From positions 1 through 36,652 of the forward strand of contig CALZIK010000044.1 of assembly GCA_945787635.1 (NCBI GenBank): a DNA stretch of 36,652 nt. The letters run 5' to 3'. Below the pieces are notes generated by a model. The model was not told where the DNA came from. It saw only the letters and a program-made list of their open reading frames with translations, and ran no database searches. This DNA is from Thermoanaerobaculia bacterium (GTDB taxonomy: Bacteria; Acidobacteriota; Thermoanaerobaculia; Multivoradales; JAHEKO01). The position numbers and the translations under genes were made by a program. Every line of letters begins with the position of its first letter. Position 1 is the first letter of the stretch. Below are positions 25,147 to 33,267 of the stretch, piece after piece.

Positions 25147-26175
25147 GTGAGACGGAGGGTGAGCCCGAGAGTGCCAGGAACGACTCGCGTCGCGGCGATC
25201 TGCTTGGCATTGCTGGTCAGCGCGGGCCCCGGCGAGCCGCCGGACGCACTCGCATCGCAGAGCCCGGCAACGGACGCGCCGGCAGCGGAGGCTGCTTCAC
25301 CCTCGCCCCAAGAACCCACTGAAGTCACGCCCGACCCGGCCGCGGCAGCCGCCGATCCCGCAGTCAGCCCCGAAGCCGAAGAGCCCTTTGCCACCCTGGT
25401 TCTCACCGCCGACTCCCCGTGCACCGTCTACCTCAACGACGCGCCGGTCGTCGCCATCGCGTCACCCGATGAATCGCACGAAGTCGCCATACACACCTCC
25501 GTCATCAAGCTCGCCGCTATCTCCTCAGCAGTCCTGGGCGCCCGTTTCGACACCCCGGAAGAGGAATTCCTGGTGCTCGAGAAGGATGAGGTCCGCGAGT
25601 TCGCCATTCCGATGCTCGAGGCGATCGAAGAGCTCCGAAAGGTCGAGCGTCGCGATCGCGTGTTTCGAGACCTGAAGACCGGCTTGATGTGGCAGCGGAC
25701 CGACAACGCGGCGGACGTAACCTGGGCGCGCGCGGAGTCCTACTGCCAGGATCTCGAGCTGGGCGCCTACCTGAACTGGCGGATGCCGAGCGCGCCGGAG
25801 CTCGAGACGCTCGAGGCCATGTGGTCCATCAGGCCGCACAAGATCGCCGATCCGATCTTTCTGTCTTCCTGCTGCATCTGGAGCGATACCAAGCCCAAAG
25901 AGGGAACCGCCTACAGCCTCGACTTTCGCTACCGCCGTCGCTTCGAGACCAATCAGCACCTTTCCTACAGCCTGCGCGCCCTGTGCGCACGAGAGATGAT
26001 GGCCTCCGAGGTAGCCGACGCGCTGCTGGCGGCGGAACCGAAGGAGCAGAAGCGACGCCTCAAGGAAAAGCGGCTGCGCCTCGACGAGAGGAAGCGGCGG
26101 AAAGCGGAGAGGGCCGCAGAAAAAGCCGCAAAACAATCCGCGAAGCAAGCCGCGAAGCAACCAGACGGGCGGTAA
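25147..26175 (+). CDS. Secreted DUF1566 (Lcl C-terminal-like) protein
   Basis: 342 residues. A probable signal peptide (about residues 13-37, ending near ALAS) is followed by a low-complexity Ala/Pro/Glu region to about 80, then a beta-rich part (TLVLTADSPCTVYLNDAPV) that resembles a PEGA-like module. The DUF1566 signature starts near 177 (KTGLMWQRTDNA, SYCQDLELGAYLNWRMPSAPELETLEAMW, IWSDTK, SLRALCARE). The tail is strongly basic and helical, with repeats of AAKQ. The function of DUF1566 proteins is unknown; they are usually secreted or surface-exposed. The start is uncertain: GTG 25147, 25159 and 25171 are all possible. It is probably co-transcribed with the VWA-FHA gene. Confidence 0.75.
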   Translation: MRRRVSPRVPGTTRVAAICLALLVSAGPGEPPDALASQSPATDAPAAEAASPSPQEPTEVTPDPAAAAADPAVSPEAEEPFATLVLTADSPCTVYLNDAPVVAIASPDESHEVAIHTSVIKLAAISSAVLGARFDTPEEEFLVLEKDEVREFAIPMLEAIEELRKVERRDRVFRDLKTGLMWQRTDNAADVTWARAESYCQDLELGAYLNWRMPSAPELETLEAMWSIRPHKIADPIFLSSCCIWSDTKPKEGTAYSLDFRYRRRFETNQHLSYSLRALCAREMMASEVADALLAAEPKEQKRRLKEKRLRLDERKRRKAERAAEKAAKQSAKQAAKQPDGR

Positions 26176-26178
26176 GAT
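26173..26178 (+). promoter_or_regulatory. Putative -10 box of the metalloprotease gene
   Basis: TAAGAT lies 6 nt before ATG 26185 and overlaps the TAA stop codon of the DUF1566 gene. No SD is present, so an additional leaderless transcript is possible. Confidence 0.35.
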
Positions 26179-26184
26179 GTGCGT

Positions 26185-27648
26185 ATGACATTCATGAAAG
26201 TTGTCGGACTTTCCGTTGCCGCCTGCGCTGCCTTCTTCGCGGCCGAGGCTGCCGCGCTGACCTACGTACCCGTGCCCGATCATCTATTGGTCGATCGCGC
26301 CGACATCGTCGTTCGCGCCAAGGTGGTCGCTCGATGGGTCGGTGTCGAGACCGGCCGGGTCATGACGACGTACGAAGTCGACGTCATCGACCAGCTCAAA
26401 GGGGCCCACCCCGGGTCCAGACTGATCGTTCGGGTGCCCGGCGGTGTCGATCTCGAGGCCGGATTCGCCGTCAAGATTTTCGGCACGCCGGAGTTTCGAC
26501 CCGGCGATTCACTCCTCCTCTTCCTGTCGAATTCCACCGACTCGTACCGCGTCCTCCACGTCTTTCAGGGCGCATTCTCGGAGCGGCTCTCGGCGAGCGG
26601 CCGTTTCTATGAGCGTCCGGGAACCGACGCCCTCGAGGTCGCGCGCACTGTCTCCGCTACGGGCGAAGCCACCGCGGGCGAGCTCGAGATCCGAGCCGGT
26701 TCGCCCGTTCCCCGAGACGCGGAGCTTTTCGAGCGCTGGATCGTGGACCGACTCAGGGGAAACCAGCGTCCCGCCGACTATTTCCTGCGCAACAGCCCAC
26801 GCGAAGTGGGCGCCTCCTTCTCGCCCTTTACCTACCTTGCCGATGACGAAGTCGTCCTGCGGTGGTTCGAGTTCGACGACGGCAAGAAGGTGCGCTGGGA
26901 TCGACATCGCGACGGGCAGGAGGGATTCCCAGACGGCGGCTCGAAGGCGTTCAAAAGGGCGCGCAAAGCGTGGAAGAAGAAGTTCTCGGGAGTGCCCATC
27001 CGGCTCACCAGCGCGGGAAAGACCTCTTCGACCGCCGGATTCAGTAGCTCCGACGACCGCAACACCCTTCTCCACCGCGACTTCAACGACATGATCAAGG
27101 ACGACTTCGAGTGTCCTGGAGGTGGAGTGCTCGCCATTGGTGGCGTGTCGTCCGCGGACTTCTTCTTCACCTCCTGGAAAGGACTCGATACGGTGGTCGT
27201 CCACGAGGGCGAGATCATCATGAACGACGGCATCGAGTGCTTCGTCGATGGCGACGCCGAGATTCTCGGCCAGATCTACGCCCATGAGCTGGGCCACTCC
27301 TTGGGACTCGGACACTCCTGCGGCGATTCACAGAGCCCAAAGTGCTCGAAGAGCGATTTGCTGGCCGACGCGCTGATGGCCGCCAGCATCGAGCAGGTCT
27401 TCGGTCCCGAGATCCATGACGACGACGTGCTGGCCGCACGCCAGATCTACGACGAAGACTTCTGGGCGGCCGCCTGCGCAACCAGGGTCCCCGGCTCGAC
27501 CAGCTTTTGCCGCAAATGCGGACCATGCGGTGAAGGACAAGGCAACTGCAAGACCAATGGGGACTGCTTCGGCGATCTCGTCTGCGCCAAAGACGTCGGC
27601 GCAGGATTCGGCTTCGACGCCGACGTCAACGTCTGCGTCGAGCCCTAG
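26185..27648 (+). CDS. Secreted matrixin-like zinc metalloprotease
   Basis: 487 residues. A signal peptide (cleavage near AEAAA) is followed by an N-terminal beta-rich region (about 25-170) that contains IVVRAKVVARWVGVETGRVMTTYEVDV, a pattern common in exported proteins of this kind. The C-terminal half has the metzincin zinc site HELGHSLGLGH (H367, E368, H371, H377) and a possible Met-turn in DALMAAS. After the catalytic domain comes a Cys-rich tail (CRKCGPCGEGQGNC, CFGDLVC, VCVE), probably disulfide-bonded. It likely cleaves extracellular proteins. No clear pro-peptide cysteine switch is seen. The start could also be GTG 26179 or ATG 26194. It ends the plus-strand envelope cluster. Confidence 0.85.
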   Translation: MTFMKVVGLSVAACAAFFAAEAAALTYVPVPDHLLVDRADIVVRAKVVARWVGVETGRVMTTYEVDVIDQLKGAHPGSRLIVRVPGGVDLEAGFAVKIFGTPEFRPGDSLLLFLSNSTDSYRVLHVFQGAFSERLSASGRFYERPGTDALEVARTVSATGEATAGELEIRAGSPVPRDAELFERWIVDRLRGNQRPADYFLRNSPREVGASFSPFTYLADDEVVLRWFEFDDGKKVRWDRHRDGQEGFPDGGSKAFKRARKAWKKKFSGVPIRLTSAGKTSSTAGFSSSDDRNTLLHRDFNDMIKDDFECPGGGVLAIGGVSSADFFFTSWKGLDTVVVHEGEIIMNDGIECFVDGDAEILGQIYAHELGHSLGLGHSCGDSQSPKCSKSDLLADALMAASIEQVFGPEIHDDDVLAARQIYDEDFWAAACATRVPGSTSFCRKCGPCGEGQGNCKTNGDCFGDLVCAKDVGAGFGFDADVNVCVEP

Positions 27649-27654
27649 GCCCGA

Positions 27655-27670
27655 CCGCCTTAACGGGCGG
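27655..27670 (+). terminator. Possible weak terminator hairpin
   Basis: CCGCC and GGCGG pair around TTAACG just after the metalloprotease stop codon. The stem is short and no T-tract follows, so this is a weak candidate. Confidence 0.2.
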
Positions 27671-27730
27671 GGCCTTCCACACAGGCTCGCGATATCGTCT
27701 TCCGGGCAGCTTCGGCTTTGAAACGTATTG

Positions 27731-29455
27731 ATGACGACCACCTCCCGGGCACACCGAGCCGCCGACACCGTCCTGCGGGGCTTCGACGATCACCACGAGC
27801 GTTTTCGGGCCGCGACCCGGCGAGCGCGGCAGCGCTTCGTGCGGCGGGACTGGGAAGGAATTCGCTGGGACACGATCAAGCGGCTCGAGCTCTACGACCA
27901 GTGCGTGGTCGAAACCATCAGCGCACTCGACGAACAGCTCGGTGAGCGCCTCAGCGACCGAAACCTCTGGATCGCCACCAAGCTCGCCTACACCCGAGCC
28001 ATTCTCGGGCGCAACGACTTCGAACTTGCGGAGACCTACTTCAACTCGATTACCCGCCGCATCTTCCCCCATATAGGCGTCGATCCGGAGATCGACTACG
28101 TCTCGAGCGACTTTCCCTTGCCGTTCCGTGGTTGGGAGATGGCCAGCGCGAGAATGTACGGCGTCCGCCGGGTCGAGCCCATGTTGCTGCGCAAGATACT
28201 CGAGGACGCCGACTTCGGTGTTGCCTTCAAGGACCTCGACGGAGACGCGAAGCGGGCCGCCCAGCGCGTCGAGCAAGCGATCACCCTAGCTTTCGGCCGC
28301 GAAACCATCGAGGCGATCGACGTCTTGGTGCCGGTTTTCATCCGCAACAAGGCGGCCTACGTCGTGGGGCGGATCCGCCGCGGCGACGCGGTCTTGCCGA
28401 TGGTCCTCGCGATCCTCAACGGCGACCAGGGCCTTGAGGTGGACGCGGTGCTCCTGACCGAAGAATCCGCCAGTATCCTCTTCAGCTTCGCGCGCTGGTA
28501 CTTGCACGCCGATCTTGCCAGCCCGCGAGAAGTCATCGGTTTCCTTCATTCCGTGCTGCCTCGCAAGCGAGTCTCCGAGCTCTACATCTCACTGGGTTAC
28601 AACAAACACGGCAAGAGCGAGTTCTTCGCCGACCTGGTCGCCTGCATCCGTGAAACCCACGAGCAGTTCGTCGTAGCGCCCGGGGAGCCGGGTCTGGTCA
28701 TGGCGGTGTTCACGCTCCCGTCGTTTGAGTTTGTTTTCAAGGTGATCAAAGACGTGTTCCCGTCATCGAAGCGCACCACTCGAGACGAGATTCGCGACAA
28801 ATACCGCCAGGTCCTGCTCCACGATCGGGTCGGCCGTCTGGTGGACTACCAAGTGTTCGAGCACGTCCGCTTTCCGCGAGCACGATTCAATGACGACCTG
28901 CTCGCCGACCTGCTCGCAACGGCCGGAAACACCGTCGAGCTGGCCGGCGACGATGTCGTGGTCCACCACATGTACATCGGTCGGCGGGTCACGCCACTCG
29001 ACGTTTTCCTGCCGACCGCGGCGCCCGAGCCGGCCGAGGCGGCGGTGCTCGACTGGGGACGGACGCTCAAGGATCTCGCCGCCGCCGATATCTTCACCGG
29101 CGATATCCTGCTCAAGAACTTCGGCCTGACCCGGCACGGCCGCGTCGTCTTTTACGACTACGACGAGGTCAGCCGGGTGAGCACGCGCAGTTTTCGGCGC
29201 CTTCCGCAACCCCGCGACGAATTCGAGACGATGTCAGCAGAGCCCTGGTACTCGGTCGCCGACGAGGACGTTTTCCCGGAGGAGCTCAACTCGTTTTTGG
29301 GTTTCTCGGGAGCGTTGCGCGATGCCTTCCTGCGGACGCACGGCGATCTGACGACAGTCGAGTTCTGGCGGCAGACCCAGGAGCGCATCCGCGCAGGCGA
29401 GGTGATCGAATTCTCGCCCTACGCCGACGAATTCCGGCTGCGCCCGGTGGGGTGA
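27731..29455 (+). CDS. aceK: Isocitrate dehydrogenase kinase/phosphatase AceK
   Basis: 574 residues, the usual length. Conserved AceK blocks are present: DFPLPFRGWEMASARMYGVRRVEPML, GYNKHGKSEF, the nucleotide-binding Lys near 337 in FEFVFKVIKD, YIGRRVTPLDVFL, and the catalytic segment GDILLKNFGLTRHGRVVFYDYDEV. AceK phosphorylates and so inactivates isocitrate dehydrogenase, sending isocitrate to the glyoxylate shunt, and also reverses this. Isocitrate lyase and malate synthase lie 4 kb downstream on the opposite strand, so the regulatory logic is kept together though not as one operon. ATG 27731 is chosen over the TTG just before it; neither has a clear SD. Confidence 0.96.
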   Translation: MTTTSRAHRAADTVLRGFDDHHERFRAATRRARQRFVRRDWEGIRWDTIKRLELYDQCVVETISALDEQLGERLSDRNLWIATKLAYTRAILGRNDFELAETYFNSITRRIFPHIGVDPEIDYVSSDFPLPFRGWEMASARMYGVRRVEPMLLRKILEDADFGVAFKDLDGDAKRAAQRVEQAITLAFGRETIEAIDVLVPVFIRNKAAYVVGRIRRGDAVLPMVLAILNGDQGLEVDAVLLTEESASILFSFARWYLHADLASPREVIGFLHSVLPRKRVSELYISLGYNKHGKSEFFADLVACIRETHEQFVVAPGEPGLVMAVFTLPSFEFVFKVIKDVFPSSKRTTRDEIRDKYRQVLLHDRVGRLVDYQVFEHVRFPRARFNDDLLADLLATAGNTVELAGDDVVVHHMYIGRRVTPLDVFLPTAAPEPAEAAVLDWGRTLKDLAAADIFTGDILLKNFGLTRHGRVVFYDYDEVSRVSTRSFRRLPQPRDEFETMSAEPWYSVADEDVFPEELNSFLGFSGALRDAFLRTHGDLTTVEFWRQTQERIRAGEVIEFSPYADEFRLRPVG

Positions 29456-29508
29456 GGTCCGGAGAGGGCTCTCATCAGACGAGTGCTGCAGAAGGTCACT
29501 CGGCCAGC

Positions 29509-32472
29509 TCAGGCCTCGACCGTCTTCAGCAGTTCCTCGAGCTCCGCCCGGCGTTGCCCGCCGAACGCCTGGTCCAGTTTCGGTTTTGCGGCGTCCATCA
29601 CCTCGATCGCTTCCCGCAAGAGCCTGGCGGCTTCCTCTCTCCCCGCCCGTCGCTCGCTCAGCAGCTCCCCGAGCATCCCCAGGCCGCCGGCCAGTCCGCG
29701 GGGGTTCTTCTGCCCGCGGACGATCTCCAGGCCCTGTCGCAACCTCTCCTCCGCTGGCCCCCTGTCTCCCAGCCCGCGCAAGGCCTTGGCCTCCCAGCAG
29801 TGCGCCCAGAAGAGCGGAATCGGCGCGTCGACCTCCCTGGCGATGCCTTTCGCGCGAAGCGCTTCGGAGAGGCCTTCCTGGAATTGCTCCAGGTCACAGA
29901 GGGTGCCTGCGATGTTGGAGCGAGTGATGCTCTCGAGACGGCGGTTGCCCAGCTGAAGATGGAGCTCGAGTGATTCTCTGAACCGACCGAGGGCGATGGC
30001 CGGCTCGTCGAGATAGCGATGGGCAGCGCCCATATCGTTCAAGTCCTCCGCCTCCATGCTCCGATTCCCGACCCGGCGATGCAGATCGAGCGCCTGCTGA
30101 AACATCTCGATCGCCTGGCGATGACGCCCCGAGTTGAACTCGACGGAACCGAGCTTGTTCAGGATGTCCGCCTTTCCTGACATCGAGCCCACCGCTTCAT
30201 AGAGCGCTTGCGCTTCGTGGTAGGACGCGACCGCGTCGTCGTGCCGGCTCATTCGCCAGAATACCTCGCCGCGGTATTTCAGAGTCGAGGCCTGGAGCCG
30301 CTGGTTGCCCAGCTCACGGTGAATCTCGAAAGCTTCGTTGAGCCGAGCCAAAGCGTCTTCCGCCTTGCCCTGGGTGCGCTCGAGCTCGCCGCTGTAGCTC
30401 AGGATTCCGCCCTCCTGCTCGCGATTGCCCTCCGCCCGGGCCAGGGCGAGGGCGCTCGCCAGATAGCGACGCGCGCGGTTCGGGTCGCGGCGCGCAAGGG
30501 CTCCGCCGAGGCGTTTGAGAAACTCTATCTCCTCGGTCTTTTCCCCTCCGGCGCGGGCGCACGCGAGGCCGAGCCGCAGAACCTTCAGCCCCTCCTCCCG
30601 CTCGGGCCTCCGGATGTAGTACTCCTTGAGCGAGTTCGCCAGCCGTAGACCAAGGTCGATCGTCTCGCGAGCGACGGCGCGAAGCTCCTCCGCTTCTTCG
30701 TCGACCAGGGGCTCGGGCTTTGCCGCCTCGTTGATGGGCAGCCCCTCGGCCGCAACCGCATCGATGATGTTGAAAGAGACCCGGCGGATGTGCGGTACGA
30801 GCGGCCATAGCTTTGTCCATTCCGTCTGCGGTCTGGCGAAGCCCTCGCTCGCTTCCTCGATCACCCATCGCCAGTACCGACTGCGAGCTGCCTCGCGCTC
30901 CGCCGGCTGGTCGGCCAGGAGACCCGTCGCGTAGGCACGGATCACCGGGTGGTTGTAGTAGAGATTCGACAGCAGCTCGACCCGCAGCATTGCCCGGAGC
31001 ACGAGTCCGCTCAAGGCGTCCAGCCCCTGCTGGCGAGTGGCGTCGCCGTCGCCCCAGACCGCGAGGATCAGGTCGCGAGGAATCTTTGAACCGTCCGGGA
31101 AAAGGCCGAGCGCGCGGAAGCGCCTCTCCCAGTTCGTACCCTGCTGCTCGTCGTTGCGCTCGAGCTCATCCAGGCTCAACGCCAGGCTGTGCGCGAGACT
31201 GTGGTTCTTGTCAGCGGCCTTCAGAGCCGTTTTGAGCTTGAAGCTCTCCACGCCTCGCTCCAGGCTCTCGGTGAGCATCTCGACTCTCTCTTCGATCCCA
31301 CCGAGATTGTCCAGCGTGGAGACGCCGAGATGGAGCGCCAGGGGGTGGCCCTCGACCTTCTCGATCAGGGTCAGAAGTACGCTCTTGCGCTCGTCCAGCA
31401 GGCGATCGAACTCCTCTCTCGAGGGTGCTCCCTCCCCCGCCCCGAACCGGTCGCGAAGACGAGCATGCACCATCTCCAGCGCATCTTCCTCGTCGAGTCG
31501 CTTGAGAGGGTAGCTAACGCCCAACTCGTTGCTGAGGTCCTCGGAGCGGGTAGTCAGAAGCTTGGTCGCGCCGGGGGGTACGGCTTCGAGGAGCTGCTGT
31601 ATCTCGGCGAAGTCGCTCGCCGCGACGTCGTCGAACAGGAACAGCAGTTCTCCGTAGCGGTCGGCCAGCACCGGAAGCACCTCCGACGGCTCGTATTCAC
31701 GCGGCGCCGGTTCCTTCAGATGAGTGCTCATCCATCGTCGCAAGACGCCGAGCGCCCGGGGTGGATCGGTGCCGCGCTCTTCGACCACCACTCCGCCCGG
31801 GTAGCGCGAAGCGAGCCGTCGAACGAGCTCCTGGGCCAGCACCGTCTTTCCCATCCCGCCGATGCCGTGGATAGCGATCAGGCGACGGGCGGACGGGGTA
31901 CGTGCCTCGTTGTCGATGAGGCCCTTGAGAGCTCTGAGGTCCTTCCTGCGGCCGACGAATCCGTGCTCGATCCCCCGAGCCTGGTTGACGAACTCCTTCC
32001 CCCACTTCGGCAGGCGATCGCCGATCGAGTTGATCAGCCGCCGCAGCCCGGCCTCGCGATCCTCGAAGAACGGGATGACGCTCTTGCTGTCGAGGCGCTC
32101 GGGGAGGAGACCTTCGGCGAAAAACTCTTTTTCCGGCTCGAAGAGACACGGAATGACCGTCTGCAGCAGATCGACCGCGCGCTGCTGCTCATAGTCGACC
32201 CACTTGTGTTTCTCCGTATCGACCGAGTTGCGCGTCATCACGGCGATCACCATCTGACTTCCGAGCAGACCCTGGTCGATCTCCGTCAGCCATTCGTCGC
32301 CGCCGCGAATGTTCTTGCTATCCCACCAGACACTGAGAGCTCCCGCGTCCTGCAGAGCTTCAAAGAGCTCCTCGGCGATCTCGCGATCCTCGCTGGCGTA
32401 GTTGATGAAGAGGCGAGCCGGCAGCTTCGGCGCGCCAGAGGTGGCCAGCGGGGGCTGCTGCGGTTCAGGCAC
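29509..32472 (-). CDS. TIR-NB-ARC-TPR (STAND) protein, probable defence receptor/effector
   Basis: 987 residues. An N-terminal TIR domain (about 18-150) has ARLFINYASEDREIAEELF, the BB-loop-like WWDSKNIRGGDEWLTEI and a candidate catalytic Glu E95 in WVDYEQQRA. An NB-ARC ATPase (about 170-400) follows, with GFVGRRKDL, Walker A GIGGMGKT (203-210), Walker B LLFLFDD, TKLLTTRS and GHPLAL. A winged-helix part ends with NHPVIRAYA (507-515), where NLRs have the MHD motif. TPRs run from about 640 to 960. In known relatives the repeats sense a trigger, NB-ARC oligomerises, and TIR cleaves NAD+ or makes a nucleotide signal. Here this is inference. The GTG start at 32472 has AGGAGA 6 nt upstream and lies 29 bp after the GGCT-like gene. 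Confidence 0.9.
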   Translation of the reverse strand: MPEPQQPPLATSGAPKLPARLFINYASEDREIAEELFEALQDAGALSVWWDSKNIRGGDEWLTEIDQGLLGSQMVIAVMTRNSVDTEKHKWVDYEQQRAVDLLQTVIPCLFEPEKEFFAEGLLPERLDSKSVIPFFEDREAGLRRLINSIGDRLPKWGKEFVNQARGIEHGFVGRRKDLRALKGLIDNEARTPSARRLIAIHGIGGMGKTVLAQELVRRLASRYPGGVVVEERGTDPPRALGVLRRWMSTHLKEPAPREYEPSEVLPVLADRYGELLFLFDDVAASDFAEIQQLLEAVPPGATKLLTTRSEDLSNELGVSYPLKRLDEEDALEMVHARLRDRFGAGEGAPSREEFDRLLDERKSVLLTLIEKVEGHPLALHLGVSTLDNLGGIEERVEMLTESLERGVESFKLKTALKAADKNHSLAHSLALSLDELERNDEQQGTNWERRFRALGLFPDGSKIPRDLILAVWGDGDATRQQGLDALSGLVLRAMLRVELLSNLYYNHPVIRAYATGLLADQPAEREAARSRYWRWVIEEASEGFARPQTEWTKLWPLVPHIRRVSFNIIDAVAAEGLPINEAAKPEPLVDEEAEELRAVARETIDLGLRLANSLKEYYIRRPEREEGLKVLRLGLACARAGGEKTEEIEFLKRLGGALARRDPNRARRYLASALALARAEGNREQEGGILSYSGELERTQGKAEDALARLNEAFEIHRELGNQRLQASTLKYRGEVFWRMSRHDDAVASYHEAQALYEAVGSMSGKADILNKLGSVEFNSGRHRQAIEMFQQALDLHRRVGNRSMEAEDLNDMGAAHRYLDEPAIALGRFRESLELHLQLGNRRLESITRSNIAGTLCDLEQFQEGLSEALRAKGIAREVDAPIPLFWAHCWEAKALRGLGDRGPAEERLRQGLEIVRGQKNPRGLAGGLGMLGELLSERRAGREEAARLLREAIEVMDAAKPKLDQAFGGQRRAELEELLKTVEA

Positions 32473-32501
32473 GATCGGTCTCCTCTCTGGGTCTGCGGCT
32501 C

Positions 32502-33071
32502 CTAGGGAACCGGAGCTCCGTTCAGGTGCTCGCGGTAGCGCTCGGTCACCAGGGTGGTCCCGTCGCCGAGAAAGGTCGTCTTGTCGAAGTACTCGCCGAA
32601 TCGACGGGAGATGCGGTAGGCGCCTTCGCGCGCCCATTCGATGTCCCGCCACAGCGGCAGGAGCGCCGCCAGGTCGCGCTCGATCCATCGCGCATCGCGC
32701 TCCGAGGAGTAGACCCAACCCTCTCCCAGCGGCTCGTCGGTGTCGAAGTGCCTCAGTCGAACTCGCTTCCGCAGATAGTAACGCTCCCGCCGGTCGAGAT
32801 CGGGCAGCTGCTGGTGGTCTACCCTGAACGCAAGACCGTTGAAGCTGTGTTCTGACGCCGGTTCCACGTTCATAGCCGCGTTCTCTATTCCGGCATCGCT
32901 GAGAACCGAGCTGGTCAGGGGCAGGTAGTGATCGGGCCGGAGGTTGAAGAGACGCTGATAGGCGTCGACGATGACCGGGAGCATCTCGATCGAGTTCCCC
33001 GCCTCGTCACCGATCGTGTGTCCGAGGGACGGGCGATAGAGAAGCGTGCCGTATCCGACCAGTAACTCCAA
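32502..33071 (-). CDS. Gamma-glutamylcyclotransferase-like (GGCT/AIG2-fold) protein
   Basis: 189 residues. The GGCT fold is suggested by the substrate-loop motif LVGYGTLL at the N-terminus, FNGLAFRVDHQQLPDLDRRERYY with the position of the catalytic Glu at E96, and GEGWVYSSE. Enzymes of this fold cyclise gamma-glutamyl groups to 5-oxoproline in glutathione or modified-peptide metabolism, but many small relatives have unknown substrates. The TTG start has a strong SD (GGAAGGAG, 5 nt). It is the first gene of a two-gene unit with the TIR-NB-ARC-TPR gene, with a 29-bp gap that contains that gene's SD. I infer it acts with, regulates or is guarded by the TIR protein; the chemical role is open. Confidence 0.75.
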   Translation of the reverse strand: MELLVGYGTLLYRPSLGHTIGDEAGNSIEMLPVIVDAYQRLFNLRPDHYLPLTSSVLSDAGIENAAMNVEPASEHSFNGLAFRVDHQQLPDLDRRERYYLRKRVRLRHFDTDEPLGEGWVYSSERDARWIERDLAALLPLWRDIEWAREGAYRISRRFGEYFDKTTFLGDGTTLVTERYREHLNGAPVP

Positions 33072-33102
33072 GAAGACTCCTTCCCGCGTGGAACTTTCCC
33101 CG

Positions 33103-33108
33103 AGTCTA
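33103..33108 (-). promoter_or_regulatory. Possible -10 box of the GGCT-TIR operon
   Basis: TAGACT on the minus strand, 31 nt before the TTG start, would leave a leader of about 25 nt carrying the SD. No clear -35 is seen. Confidence 0.25.
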
Positions 33109-33158
33109 CCAGCCCGCCAGTACCGAGCGAGGCGGTGAGGGCGAAGCCGCCGTCACGT

Positions 33159-33174
33159 CACGAGTAGACTCGTG
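33159..33174. promoter_or_regulatory. Palindromic operator-like site in the divergent region
   Basis: CACGAGT and ACTCGTG form a perfect 7-bp inverted repeat separated by AG. It lies between the divergent GGCT-TIR operon and the potassium-channel remnant, upstream of the putative -10 at 33103. The size and symmetry fit a dimeric regulator site. Confidence 0.4.
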
Positions 33175-33267
33175 CCGGTCGGGGACGCGCGCTTCACCTG
33201 CCTCCCAACGGCCGAAATGAAACCGAGAAGCCCATGAAACTCGCCGATCTCGACCAAGGAGCACATC

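Noticed and set aside
26133-26165. Short tandem repeat of a GCGAAGCAA-like unit
   Set aside because: It lies in frame in the basic AAKQ-type tail of the DUF1566 protein and is explained by low-complexity coding.
32473-32718. N-terminal extension of the TIR gene overlapping the GGCT-like gene
   Set aside because: The extension reads as an out-of-frame shadow of the GGCT-like gene, and GTG 32472 has a strong SD directly before the TIR domain.
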